A DNA stretch of 64,000 bases from SZUA-36 sp963749115. GTDB lineage: Bacteria; Pseudomonadota; Gammaproteobacteria; Xanthomonadales; SZUA-36. Position 1 is the first letter of the stretch, and each line of letters starts with the position of its first letter. Position numbers and translations under genes: made by a program. This document shows positions 9,507 to 18,016 of this stretch, in pieces. The stretch covers positions 1-64,000 of the forward strand of contig CAVVLP010000005.1 of assembly GCA_963749115.1 (NCBI GenBank). The letters are read 5' to 3'. Below the pieces are notes generated by a model. The model was not told the origin of the DNA. It made no database searches and saw nothing but the letters and a program-made list of their open reading frames with translations.

Positions 9507-10079
9507 ATGATGGAGCTGAAATTCAAAACACCTGCCGCCTGGGCCGCAGGTATCGTTAATGCAATGGATGTGTTTTTGCCGGATCACGCTGCTGCGGAGA
9601 AGAAAGCCTCCAGTATGGCCATGACCATGGTGTCCCATTACCCGGATAAGCCCGACCTGGTGAACGCGATGGTCGATCTGGCCTTGGAAGAGCTCAGTCA
9701 TTTTCGTTCGGTTGTCAAAATTATGCACGAACGTGGTCTTGTTTTACTGCCTGATGAGAAAGACCCCTATGTCAACGCCCTGCGCCGCCACCTTCGACAG
9801 GGCAGTGAGTTTTACCTGATGGATCGCTTACTGATTGCCGCTATTGTCGAGGCACGGGGTGCCGAGCGCTTTGGTTTGATCGCGGCGGCCCTGCCTGAAG
9901 GTGACCTGAAGCGATTTTACGATGCGATTACGCGTTCCGAGTTGGGCCACGAAGACCTGTTCCTGCAATTTGCCGTGCGATATTTTGATTCAACCGAGGT
10001 GCAGCAACGTCTTGAGGAACTACTTGAAGCAGAGGCCGCGATCGTCAGTGAACTGCCAATCCGGCTCGCGCTTCACTAG
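9507..10079 (+). CDS. miaE: tRNA-(ms2io6A)-hydroxylase MiaE
   Basis: Di-iron, ferritin-like enzyme that hydroxylates the isopentenyl side chain of ms2i6A at position 37 of tRNAs reading UNN codons. I start at ATG 9507 (MMELKFKTPAAWA), since upstream in-frame codons read through the divergent promoter. About 190 residues. Two metal-binding ExxH motifs are visible (LEELSHFRSVV and RSELGHEDLF), plus the central VEARGAERFGL. No frameshift. The following glycosyltransferase-like gene begins about 25 bp downstream. Confidence 0.93.
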   Translation: MMELKFKTPAAWAAGIVNAMDVFLPDHAAAEKKASSMAMTMVSHYPDKPDLVNAMVDLALEELSHFRSVVKIMHERGLVLLPDEKDPYVNALRRHLRQGSEFYLMDRLLIAAIVEARGAERFGLIAAALPEGDLKRFYDAITRSELGHEDLFLQFAVRYFDSTEVQQRLEELLEAEAAIVSELPIRLALH

Positions 10080-10104
10080 CGCATACCGGGGCAAACACGC
10101 TGAA

Positions 10105-11494
10105 GTGGAAAAATACCTGCATAACTATGCTGAACCCGAAGTTTCAGCACTGGACGGCCTGCCGGATCAGCTGAGCTGGCAAAACGTCATGGTTATACCT
10201 GCCTGTAATGAGTCCCCCGGCTTGCTTCGGTCCCCACCCCCGTGTGGTGGGCGCAGTCTGATGATCCTGGTGATCAATGAAGCTCGGGAACGCAGCGGAG
10301 AAAGTTTCCCTGCGCAACCGGGCATTGGAGGCAGCGGTACAGGAACGGTTTACGCTGTTATGGCGTTCTGCGCATGGCTCGGTTTTGAGCTTGTGGCGGG
10401 ATCCGTGTGCCGGGCGCGACCTGCTGTTGGTCGACCGTTTCAGTGAAGGGCGGCAGTTACCTGCCAGGGGCGGTGTTGGTTTTGCCCGTAAAATTGGCGT
10501 CGACCTTGCGCTCTGGCTGATTCACCATCAACGTATTCACACGACCTGGATACATTGCACCGATGCCGACGTGCAGCTACCAGGAACCTATTTTACACGC
10601 AGCAACAGGCTGCAGGATAGCGCTTCGAAGATTGCGGCTCTTATTTATCCCTTCAGCCACAGCGATGATCAGGATAGATCAGAGAGCAGGGAGGTTGTAA
10701 TGGCGACCCTGTTGTATGAGCTGTCGCTTCGTTACTACGTGGCCGGTATGAAACTCGCCCGTTCACCCTATGCTTTTCACACCATTGGCAGCACCATGGC
10801 GGTCAACGCGATTCATTATGCAAAGGTTCGCGGTTTTCCCAAGCGTGAGGCAGGTGAGGATTTCTATTTACTCAACAAGCTGGCCAAGGTCGGTTCGGTG
10901 CTGGAGCTTGGGGAGGATGCGGACAATGAGGCGATCGAGATCGAATCGCGTCGGTCTGACCGGGTTCCTTTTGGCACCGGTGCCGCTGTCAACAAAATCA
11001 CCGGTCTGGCTGACCCGGTGAGTGACTTTCGATTCTATGACCCGGTGGTATTTGAGTTGTTAAAACTGTGGCTTCAGAGCTTGCCTGCGGTCTGGGAGTC
11101 TGGCTCTACTGAGCTGAGCCCCGACATTTTTCCGGATCAGCAGATGGAAAACCGGAGTCAAAAGCTGCAAGCGCTATTGGCTGGTCTAAAAAAAATCAAA
11201 ACAGATCAGGCGCTCGTTCATGCCTTCAGACAAAGCAAGAACCTGGATCAGTTCACCCGCCAGATGCACACGTGGTTTGATGCATTCCGCACACTGAAGT
11301 TGATTCACTTCCTGCGTGATGGTGATTTCCCGTCAATTCCTTATGCCAAGCTCGAAGTGAATCCGGTGTTTCGGCACCTGCTTATAAAAGACTCGGATTT
11401 GTTGGCTTTTCATGAACATTTACGCAAGAATCTCGCGACAGATCCGATGAACAGGGAGCGACTCAGCGTTAGTCCCCCCACTACCGATCACTAG
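10105..11494 (+). CDS. Glycosyltransferase-like (GT-A fold) protein, frameshifted
   Basis: The N-terminal part (GTG 10105 suggested, VEKYLHNYAEPEVSAL) contains NVMVIPACNESPG and LMILVINEA, the first beta strands of a GT2-like nucleotide-sugar fold. The rest continues from about 10286 in another frame: GNAAEKVSLRNRALE, then a DxD-like HCTDADVQLPGTYF, GSTMAVNAIHYAKVRGFPKREAGEDFYLLNKLAKVG (about the acceptor region) and a helical C-terminus. Skipping one base at about 10285 restores a continuous protein of about 460 residues. I recognise the fold class from motifs but not a specific substrate. It follows miaE closely and precedes the acyl-CoA transferase gene by 21 bp. Confidence 0.6.
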
Positions 11495-11515
11495 TAGATA
11501 TCAAGGATATTTCCA

Positions 11516-13381
11516 ATGGTTAACTGGCAAGAAAAATACCAATCCAAGGTGACCACCCCACAAGATGCGGTGAGTAAAGTGAGGAGTGGTCAGCGGGTTT
11601 TCATTGGCTCGGGGGCGGCGGAGCCACAACTGCTTGTCAAAGCACTGGCAGATCGCGGGCCGGAACTGGCAGACACACAGATCACCCATATCCTCACCCT
11701 CGGGGTCGCACCTTACGCCGATCCGAAACTGAAGGATGGTTTCCGGCACAACGCCCTGTTCATTGGTCCAAACGTCCGTGAGGCGGTCGCGGAAGGTCGT
11801 GCCGATTTCACTCCCGTTTTTCTTTCCGAGGTACCACGGCTTTTTCGTCGCGGCAAGATGCCGATCGATGTCGCTTTGATCCAGGTGTCACCACCTGACG
11901 AGCATGGCTATTGCAGCTACGGTGTCAGCGTTGACGTTACCAAGGCTGCCGCCGAGAGTGCCCGTCACGTGGTGGCCGAAGTTAATCCAAACATGCCGCG
12001 CACGCTCGGCGATTGCTTTATCCATATCAATAACATCGATGAGCTGGTCCCCAGCGACAAGCCAATTCTCGAGGCACCGGCGGGGAAGGTTGATGATATT
12101 GCAAAACAGATTGGCCAGCATATTGCAGATCTGATCCAGGATGGATCGACCCTTCAGCTGGGTATCGGTACGATTCCCGATGCTGTTTTGTCATGTCTGG
12201 GTAACAAGAAAAATCTTGGCATACATTCAGAAATGATTTCCGATGGTGTTATTGATCTTGTCGAGAGTGGGGTGATCAACGGTTCGAAGAAGAATATTCA
12301 TACCGGCAAGCTTGTCGCCAGTTTTGCGATCGGCACCCGCAGACTTTACGATTTCATCGATAACAACCCGATGTGTGAATTTCACCCCTCGGAATTTACC
12401 AACGACCCGTTCCGCATCGCACAGAACGACCGCGTGGTTGCGATCAACTCTGCCCTGCAGGTCGATCTGACCGGCCAGGTCTGTGCCGATTCACTGGGCA
12501 CCTACTTTTACAGCGGTATCGGTGGTCAGGTCGATTTCATACGTGGCGCCTCACGCTCACATCAGGGTCGCCCGATCATCGCGCTGCCGTCCACCGCCAG
12601 TGGTGGAAAGGTATCGCGTATCGTGCCGACCCTGACGCCGGGCGCCGGTGTTGTTACAAGCCGGGGCGATGTGCATTATGTGGTCACTGAATATGGTATT
12701 GCAGACCTGCACGGCAAGACCATACGTGAGCGGGCCATGGCCTTGATTCATATATCGCACCCGGATCATCGTGAACAATTGATGGAAGAGGCGCGTAACC
12801 GGAAGCTTGTTTATGCCGACCAGGTGGCCGTATTTGGGCATGGCGATCTGAATCGCCGTTCGTTCGAAAAAACATTCACAAGCACCAATGGTAAATCTGT
12901 ACGTATGCGCCCGGTGCTTCCCACTGACGAAGACATGATGCGGGATCTGTTTTACGCCTGTTCAGCCGAGACCTTATACCATCGCTTCTTCACAAAAATG
13001 CAGGCCATGCCGCACCGCAAACTGAAAAAATTTGTCAACATTGATTATGTAAACACGATGGCACTGGCGAGCGTGACACATGAAGATGAGCACGAGATGA
13101 TCGTCGCCGTTGGCCGCTATTCGGTGGACAAGGCCAGCAATGCGGCAGAGGTGGCATTCATCGTCAGGGACGACTGGCAGGGTCAGGGCGTGGGGATATC
13201 CATGTTCAATCAATTGCTCGAAGTCGCTCGAAAACGTGGTATCGGCAGGTTCACTGCGGACGTACTGCACGATAATGCGAGAATGCTTCACATATTTCAC
13301 AAGTGCGCACCCACTCCCATTGAAAGCACACTTGAAAATGGGGTTTATCATCTGTCGTTCAGTATCAGACCCGGGGATTAG
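11516..13381 (+). CDS. Acetyl-CoA hydrolase/CoA-transferase fused to a C-terminal GNAT domain
   Basis: The first 430 or so residues match the acetyl-CoA hydrolase / 4-hydroxybutyrate CoA-transferase family: VFIGSGAAEPQLL, ALIQVSPPDEHGYCSYG, LQLGIGTIPDAVL and the catalytic-Glu segment GIHSEMISDG near residue 240, then GGQVDFIRGASRS and YGIADLHGKT. From about residue 460 a GNAT acetyltransferase domain follows (VRMRPVLPTDEDMMRDLFY, EVAFIVRDDWQGQGVGISM). This two-domain architecture is known in Proteobacteria. Predicted work: moving CoA between short acyl groups, with possible acyl-group transfer by the GNAT domain. RBS AAGGATAT precedes ATG 11516. Confidence 0.9.
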   Translation: MVNWQEKYQSKVTTPQDAVSKVRSGQRVFIGSGAAEPQLLVKALADRGPELADTQITHILTLGVAPYADPKLKDGFRHNALFIGPNVREAVAEGRADFTPVFLSEVPRLFRRGKMPIDVALIQVSPPDEHGYCSYGVSVDVTKAAAESARHVVAEVNPNMPRTLGDCFIHINNIDELVPSDKPILEAPAGKVDDIAKQIGQHIADLIQDGSTLQLGIGTIPDAVLSCLGNKKNLGIHSEMISDGVIDLVESGVINGSKKNIHTGKLVASFAIGTRRLYDFIDNNPMCEFHPSEFTNDPFRIAQNDRVVAINSALQVDLTGQVCADSLGTYFYSGIGGQVDFIRGASRSHQGRPIIALPSTASGGKVSRIVPTLTPGAGVVTSRGDVHYVVTEYGIADLHGKTIRERAMALIHISHPDHREQLMEEARNRKLVYADQVAVFGHGDLNRRSFEKTFTSTNGKSVRMRPVLPTDEDMMRDLFYACSAETLYHRFFTKMQAMPHRKLKKFVNIDYVNTMALASVTHEDEHEMIVAVGRYSVDKASNAAEVAFIVRDDWQGQGVGISMFNQLLEVARKRGIGRFTADVLHDNARMLHIFHKCAPTPIESTLENGVYHLSFSIRPGD

Positions 13382-13435
13382 GAATCCTTTCTAATTATTG
13401 GTTAGCTCTAATGATATAACTACAGATTTGAACGT

Positions 13436-13760
13436 GGGGCGCTGTGATGGGAGTTACTACCAGGACTCGCTAGTCACATCCTTGTGGCGCTCGGACTCGG
13501 CTTCCTGCCTCGTACGGTCCTAGTAGTAACCACCCACCCCAGCTTTATCGTCACACGACGTGCATCTATCAGAAACCATTGACTCATGAATTCGCACAAA
13601 GCCGAGGGGGTTATGTTCAGGATGAACGGTATATCGCGATGGAGCACAAGGATGTGCGGCGCGATTGTGACAGATTTACGCGGCGCCTGAAGATGGACGT
13701 CGCGCCAGAGGCCCCAGGGAGGGGTTCACGCCATGTCCTGAATCAAGACACCACACCACC
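13436..13760. repeat. Structured intergenic repeat, copy 1
   Basis: About 325 bp without a convincing gene. It shares order and short boxes with a second element at 25780-26075 in the same orientation: GGGGCGCTG, an imperfect inverted repeat (GTTACTACCAGGAC at 13453-13466 against GTCCTAGTAGTAAC at 13517-13530), ACCCCAGCTT, ATCAGAAACCA, and GGGGTTCACGCC followed by TGTCCTGAA. A second, weaker inverted pair is TTCAGGA (13616-13622) / TCCTGAA (13736-13742). A 111-codon open frame crosses it but has no RBS or family signature. Confidence 0.65.
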
Positions 13761-13820
13761 ATTGGCTTCCCGACTGATCAATAGTTACAGGCACATGAGT
13801 TCTGAGGCAGTAAATTTAAT

Positions 13821-13861
13821 GGGGCCAGAACAGAAAATTATCAGGTTTCTGTCCTGGCCCC
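13821..13861. repeat. REP-like hairpin
   Basis: Two 16-nt arms (GGGGCCAGAACAGAAA and TTTCTGTCCTGGCCCC) pair with one mismatch around a 9-nt loop. The GGGGYCAG head resembles the larger palindrome at 59648-59699. It lies just downstream of the minus-strand SdrB-like gene end and could also act as a terminator for it, although no long T run follows. Confidence 0.5.
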
Positions 13862-13896
13862 GGTTTCGGTATCCAGGATACAGTCAAGCGAAGGAG

Positions 13897-14301
13897 TTAT
13901 TGACCGTATTCTGAATAACCAAAAGCAGGAAGATTGATGTTCTCTCCATTGACCAGTTTGACTTGTTGACAGTGTTTGGTGGTCGGGACACGCCCTCCGC
14001 AGACGTAGTCCAGGTCGACTGAAACAAAGTAGGTGCCGGGGCTGAAGCTTTCGAAGGCGAAATTGCCTTTATCATCGGTAGCAACGGTTTGCAGGGCCGT
14101 GCCACCACAATGTTCAGCAAAAATCTGAACGTGGATGTTTTTCAGACCGGTTTCTTCACAATCACAAATGCCATTTTTGTCGTGATCACAATATACATTG
14201 CCGGATATGGAACCGGTCTCTGCCGCTCTTAACGGACCGCTGTAGGCGATTAATAGTGCACCAAGCACGAGTACGGGGATTATGAATTTTGAGAGTTTCA
14301 T
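13897..14301 (-). CDS. Small secreted protein with SdrB-like (Cna_B/SdrD) domain
   Basis: A 134-residue exported protein. I place the start at ATG 14301, 8 nt after GGAG; a GTG one codon earlier is possible. A signal peptide (FIIPVLVLGALLIAYSGPLRAA) is followed by one beta-sandwich domain starting SISGNVYCDHDKNGICDCEETGLKNI, which has the Asp-rich calcium-loop look of SdrD_B domains, and the typical continuation TDDKGNFAFESFSPGTYFVSV. Several Cys residues suggest disulfides. The function is unknown. It lies 24 bp downstream of the NifX-like gene and may be in its operon. Confidence 0.7.
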   Translation of the reverse strand: MKLSKFIIPVLVLGALLIAYSGPLRAAETGSISGNVYCDHDKNGICDCEETGLKNIHVQIFAEHCGGTALQTVATDDKGNFAFESFSPGTYFVSVDLDYVCGGRVPTTKHCQQVKLVNGENINLPAFGYSEYGQ

Positions 14302-14325
14302 CACCGGCTCTCCTTCGTCTAAAAA

Positions 14326-14733
14326 TCAGTGCAGCTTTTCAACATGGTCGACGATGGTGTTATCCATTACGGCTTGAATTGCCGTTTCAATATCGGCAAT
14401 GTCCGTGATAATTGGCCTGATACCCAGTTGCTGCAGGTCAAGATAGGCACCACGCCCCATGCCCCGACTTACGAGGATGTCGCAGTCCTCGATGTTCTCA
14501 TACATTTGCATATGTGAAGCTTTGGATTGATGCCCGAAACCGCTACCCCTTGGGTCTGCGTTGCGTCCGTGTCCGCCATGATGACGTCTGGAAGAATGAC
14601 AAATCCCAAGCTTGGGAAGCGATTTTCGTTCTATAATGTTTTCTTGCTCACACGAAACCACAATGTACTTTTCAGCACGGCCAAAATGTTGGCTGATGGT
14701 TTGTTCGTCATCTGAAACAATCGCAATTTTCAT
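14326..14733 (-). CDS. NifX/NifB-like dinitrogenase iron-molybdenum cofactor domain protein
   Basis: A 135-residue cytoplasmic protein of the Fe-Mo cofactor biosynthesis domain family (NifX, NafY, IssA and many stand-alone members). Visible: MKIAIVSDDEQTISQHFGRAEKYIVV at the N-terminus and DCDILVSRGMGRGAYLDLQQLGIRPI near the end, with a His/Gly-rich insert (HSSRRHHGGHG) in the middle. No nif genes are nearby, so a role in nitrogen fixation is unlikely. It probably handles or senses an iron-sulfur or metal cluster. It is divergent from an XRE-cupin regulator, which likely controls it. Confidence 0.8.
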   Translation of the reverse strand: MKIAIVSDDEQTISQHFGRAEKYIVVSCEQENIIERKSLPKLGICHSSRRHHGGHGRNADPRGSGFGHQSKASHMQMYENIEDCDILVSRGMGRGAYLDLQQLGIRPIITDIADIETAIQAVMDNTIVDHVEKLH

Positions 14734-14776
14734 GGTTGGTGTACCTCTGGTTTCAGGGTCATTTCTTCACTATCAA

Positions 14777-14816
14777 TGTACAACTATATTAGGTTAGTGT
14801 CAATTATATTGGTACA
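14777..14816. promoter_or_regulatory. Inverted repeat between the NifX-like gene and the XRE-cupin gene (candidate operator)
   Basis: TGTACAACTATATTAGG (14777-14793) and CAATTATATTGGTACA (14801-14816) form an imperfect inverted repeat in the 140-bp divergent intergenic region. Its position fits a binding site for the XRE regulator. AT-rich promoter boxes for both genes overlap the same stretch. Confidence 0.45.
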
Positions 14817-14873
14817 AAATGTATAAATGATCCATAATGATCGTGAATAAGAACACACAGCAAGGAATCAATC

Positions 14874-15455
14874 ATGAGTGACAAACAATTGGTGGGGCAG
14901 CGGATTCGCGAGTTGAGAACAAAAAGTGGTTTGTCACTGCGCGCGTTGGCGGAGTTAAGCGGTCTTTCAACCAATGCCATCAGCCTGATTGAACGCGGAG
15001 ATAACTCGCCGACGGTGTCTTCTTTGCACAGCCTGGCAACCGCACTGGCTGTGCCGATTACCGCATTTTTTGAGCAACATCCCGTTGGTCAGGTGATTCA
15101 TTTGAAAAAAAACCGGCGGCTAAAGTCCGAAACGGCCGGAGTCAGTATGGAGAACCTGGGCAGTGGTTTGCAAAACCAGCAACTCGAACCCTTCTTAATG
15201 ACCATTGCACCGGGTGGCAGCAGCACCACCAGTCAAATTACCCACTCGGGTGAAGAACTTGTTTATGTCCTGAGCGGAGCTCTGATATGCAGGATCAATG
15301 AACAGGAATACCCACTTGAAGAGGGTGATAGTTTGTTATTCCTGGCATCACAACCGCATATCTACCGGAATGAAACACGCCGGGCGGCACAAATTCTAAT
15401 CGTGTTTCAGCCGATGGTCGGACAACTGATGGCACACCAGCACTACCTGGAGTAA
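14874..15455 (+). CDS. XRE-family regulator with C-terminal cupin domain
   Basis: A 193-residue transcription factor. The N-terminal helix-turn-helix (QRIRELRTKSGLSLRALAEL, GLSTNAISLIERGDNSPTVSSL, residues about 8-60) is followed by a cupin fold with GGSSTTSQITHSGEELVYVLSGAL and EGDSLLFLASQPHIYRN. Regulators of this build often sense a small metabolite or metal in the cupin. ATG 14874 follows AAGGAA. It is divergent from the NifX-like gene across a candidate operator. Confidence 0.9.
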   Translation: MSDKQLVGQRIRELRTKSGLSLRALAELSGLSTNAISLIERGDNSPTVSSLHSLATALAVPITAFFEQHPVGQVIHLKKNRRLKSETAGVSMENLGSGLQNQQLEPFLMTIAPGGSSTTSQITHSGEELVYVLSGALICRINEQEYPLEEGDSLLFLASQPHIYRNETRRAAQILIVFQPMVGQLMAHQHYLE

Positions 15456-15543
15456 AACTGACCGGATCTGATGATCACATTCGCATCACTGCTCTTGCTT
15501 TCAAGATAAAGACCAATGACATATACCTTGCCATTCATCCTGT

Positions 15544-16512
15544 TTACTCCTGAAGGCTTTTAATCCAATCGGTCACCACGACCATCTGCTTGCCGTTCCG
15601 CCAGCGATAGTCGGGGCCACTATAACCCCACCAATCCCAGCAGGCATAGGGATTCAGCGTGCCCGGCACCACTTGTGGGAAGGCCAGGATTATATCGTTG
15701 GTTTCCGCCCAGGTAAGGTAGCCGCTTTGTTGCATGAAATCCGTACCGACTGTGACAGCGGACTGGGCACAGCCATGCAGTACCAGGTGAAGTGCACAGT
15801 CTTGTGTGCCGTCGGCGCACGCAGGGGGAACAAACAGGTAAGCGGTATCGCTGAGACCGGCCTCGGTTGCGTCTGGCAGGTTCACTTCTTGTAGTGCTGT
15901 TTCAGGTTCAGATGTCGGCGTTTCGAGGCCGGTATACAAATGTTTCAATATCTCCCCGGCTGCGTCGTAATCGCAATCACCTACAAATGGCGGTTGCATG
16001 GCGGTGCAGGCACTACCATGTCCGCGGGCCGGAAAATTGTGAATAGCTGCAAAATCATTTACATAAGTTATTTGTTCAGCAGGTATGAACTCGGCATAAA
16101 GGGCCTCGGTTGCATCATTCACTTGTGCAGCAACCGTGGTATCCAGGGTGCCGTGAAACAACCAGACTGGATCATCTGCCAGGTTTTTTGTGTCCGCGAC
16201 GAGACCCTGTTTTGCCGCGGTGTTGATCCCTTCAACCAGTTCCTCCACCGGTATGGAGGTTTCGGTTTTACCCATGCAGCGTGCCATGGCAGTTGCAAGT
16301 GAACCGTCTGCGCAGCCAAAAGGCCCCGAGGCAAGGATACCGGCACCTGAAAACAGGTCGGAGTAGGAAATATGTAACTGGTGAGCCATCTGCCCGCCGG
16401 CGGAAATGCCCGAGACCGTGACACGGTCGGTGTCGATACTTAGTGTCGGGGCCTGTTCAGCTGATGACGCCGGTGTGGACAATAAAAGAAGAACTGGTAG
16501 CAACTTATACAT
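15544..16512 (-). CDS. PHB depolymerase-like secreted esterase
   Basis: A 322-residue exported alpha/beta hydrolase. I start at ATG 16512, which overlaps the end of the enoyl-CoA hydratase gene by 8 bp and gives a signal peptide (LLPVLLLLSTPASSAEQ). The nucleophile motif GISAGGQMAHQ, the Asp region DPVWLFHGTLDTTV, ARGHGSACTAMQPPFVGDCDYDAAGE, and the late GCAQSAVTVGTDFMQQSGYLTWAE and NPYACWDWWGYSGPDYRWRNGKQ fit extracellular poly(3-hydroxybutyrate) depolymerase-type enzymes. It is the last gene of the TetR-led operon, so it may release an acid that the ligase and hydratase genes then process. The exact polymer or ester is unknown. Confidence 0.8.
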   Translation of the reverse strand: MYKLLPVLLLLSTPASSAEQAPTLSIDTDRVTVSGISAGGQMAHQLHISYSDLFSGAGILASGPFGCADGSLATAMARCMGKTETSIPVEELVEGINTAAKQGLVADTKNLADDPVWLFHGTLDTTVAAQVNDATEALYAEFIPAEQITYVNDFAAIHNFPARGHGSACTAMQPPFVGDCDYDAAGEILKHLYTGLETPTSEPETALQEVNLPDATEAGLSDTAYLFVPPACADGTQDCALHLVLHGCAQSAVTVGTDFMQQSGYLTWAETNDIILAFPQVVPGTLNPYACWDWWGYSGPDYRWRNGKQMVVVTDWIKSLQE

Positions 16513-17299
16513 GTTCTTTTCTCCGCAGAAATGAATCGATGCCGTCGAGGGCTTGTCGGGTTTGAACCTGGCTGACAAAACTTTCGCGCTCGGCCTCCAG
16601 GCGGTGGCGCAGGTGTTCAATGTTTGTGTTGAGTAGTTTACGGGTTCGGGTGATGCTGTGTGTCTTATGACCGGCGACTATCTTAGCCCAGTCCAGTGCA
16701 CTGGCATCACAGTCGTTCTCAACCACCTGGTGGACAAGACCCAGTGCCAGGCAGGTATCTGCATCTTTGCTGGTGTTGCCAGCCAACCAGTTCATGCATT
16801 GCTGACGACCGATGATATCGGGCAACAAGGCTGTCCACCCGCCATCCGGGCTGAATCCCACCACCGAATAATACGGTGTGATGCTTGCACCACGGCGCAT
16901 GATGACCCGGTCTGTTGCCAGTAATAGGCCGATTGCGCCACCGGTCACCTGGCCGTGAACCGCGCAAACCATGACCGCAGGATGCGTGTAAATGGTGAGG
17001 ATGACCTGGTTGAGCTTACCTACCAGTTCCTGTGCATAGTCGCCGATGGTTTCCCGGTGATCCTGGAACCCGGAAAGGTCACCACCGGTTGAGAAAGACC
17101 GGCCTTCGGCGCGCAAAATGACCACTGCCGCGTCCTGGCAGTCTTGATGCTCAAGCACCTGTAAAAGGCGGGAAAGTAACTCGGGCACCAGCGCGTTATG
17201 CCGCGTAGGGCGATTCAGGCTCACGATTGCGATCTTGCCCTGACGCCTTAGTGTTACAAGCTGCTCAGTGTCCAAAATCGGCTTTTCCAATGAGGTCAC
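16505..17299 (-). CDS. Enoyl-CoA hydratase/isomerase family protein
   Basis: A 264-residue crotonase-fold protein acting on acyl-CoA thioesters in the cytoplasm. Visible: IAIVSLNRPTRHNALVPELL, the oxyanion-hole segment ILRAEGRSFSTGGDLSGF, and VCAVHGQVTGGAIGLLLATD (the second oxyanion region). The typical hydratase glutamate near this site is not certain, so an isomerase or hydrolase activity is possible. The GTG start at 17299 overlaps the preceding gene by 35 bp; a TTG at 17290 after AGGTGA is an alternative. Middle of the TetR-led operon. Confidence 0.88.
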   Translation of the reverse strand: MTSLEKPILDTEQLVTLRRQGKIAIVSLNRPTRHNALVPELLSRLLQVLEHQDCQDAAVVILRAEGRSFSTGGDLSGFQDHRETIGDYAQELVGKLNQVILTIYTHPAVMVCAVHGQVTGGAIGLLLATDRVIMRRGASITPYYSVVGFSPDGGWTALLPDIIGRQQCMNWLAGNTSKDADTCLALGLVHQVVENDCDASALDWAKIVAGHKTHSITRTRKLLNTNIEHLRHRLEAERESFVSQVQTRQALDGIDSFLRRKEHV

Positions 17300-17642
17300 C
17301 TACATAGACCAGTGCCCTGCCGCTGGCGATGAGACGGCCATCGGCGCGCTGACAGGTGGTGGCGAGATCCACAAGCTGTTTGTCCGGTCTGAGCCGTGTT
17401 ATTTCCACTTGTGCGGTCAGCGTTTCCCCGACCTTGGCGGTTGCGGGAAAACGGGTCTCCTGCTTGAGGTAGTTGGTACCCAGGCCCGGCAGTTTTACAC
17501 CCAGCAGGTAGGAGAACAGGGCGCCTATCAGTGGCTCGGGAACCTGTTCACTTGAAGTTTTATGGGCGCTCAGCCCGGTGTAATCCTGCAAGTCCTGCAT
17601 ACTGAATGCCCGTGTGACTTTGACGCTGTCGCCAACCCTCAT
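17265..17642 (-). CDS. MaoC-like hotdog-fold protein (second)
   Basis: A 125-residue single hotdog-domain protein. Features: VKVTRAFSMQDLQDYTGLSAHK near the N-terminus, LPGLGTNYLKQETRFPATAKVGETLTAQVEI in the beta sheet. The His of the hydratase motif DxNPxH is not visible, as in the N-terminal halves of two-subunit MaoC dehydratases. It likely pairs with the preceding MaoC-like protein. ATG 17642 overlaps the stop of that gene (ATGA), showing translational coupling. Confidence 0.75.
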   Translation of the reverse strand: MRVGDSVKVTRAFSMQDLQDYTGLSAHKTSSEQVPEPLIGALFSYLLGVKLPGLGTNYLKQETRFPATAKVGETLTAQVEITRLRPDKQLVDLATTCQRADGRLIASGRALVYVGDLIGKADFGH

Positions 17643-18013
17643 GTCACCACCGTGGCATGGCCCTGGCAGGTCACGATGTCATCATCCAGGCGTTTCACTT
17701 CCAGTTCCAATTCAAATTCGTCATTTTTGCTGCCGTTTACTGAAACGGCGAACTGCATCGGTTCATCCGCATAAGTGGGGGCTGGAAACATCACCGCTTG
17801 CTCGCTGATCCGGCTGCCGGGTTTCACGTGGTCAATCAGTCCACGCAGCACGCTGCACAAAAGCAGGCCGTGGGCCACGGTACGTCCGAAACGGGTACCT
17901 TTACAAAAGTTCGGGTCGGTGTGAATCGGGTTATTATCACCGCTGAGACGGGCAAAGAGATCGAAATCAGCCTGGCTAAAGACATGAACGATGACGGCCT
18001 TTTGATCCTGCAT
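17639..18013 (-). CDS. MaoC-like (R)-specific enoyl-CoA hydratase (first)
   Basis: A hotdog-fold domain with the hydratase motif: VFSQADFDLFARLSGDNNPIHTDP, then RFGRTVAHGLLLCSVLRGLI. Asp, Asn and His of the active site are present. About 124 residues from ATG 18013 (18016 is also possible, RBS CGGAAGA). In this sequence no stop separates it from the C-terminal domain of the upstream acyl-CoA ligase, so the two read as one open frame; given other indels here, separate genes are equally likely. Product: hydration or dehydration of an acyl-CoA in the cluster's pathway. Confidence 0.78.
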   Translation of the reverse strand: MQDQKAVIVHVFSQADFDLFARLSGDNNPIHTDPNFCKGTRFGRTVAHGLLLCSVLRGLIDHVKPGSRISEQAVMFPAPTYADEPMQFAVSVNGSKNDEFELELEVKRLDDDIVTCQGHATVVT

Positions 18014-18016
18014 CAT

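Noticed and set aside
9922..10446. A separate 174-residue gene overlapping the end of miaE
   Set aside because: Its first part is miaE read in another frame; its second part is the N-terminus of the frameshifted glycosyltransferase-like gene.
13579..13914. A 111-codon plus-strand open frame downstream of the CoA-transferase gene
   Set aside because: It runs through the structured repeat and the REP-like hairpin, has no RBS or family motif, and its sequence follows the palindromes.
14326..14733. Evidence for nitrogen fixation from the NifX-like gene
   Set aside because: No nifHDK, nifB or nifE/N genes are in the window; stand-alone members of this family are common in non-fixing bacteria.
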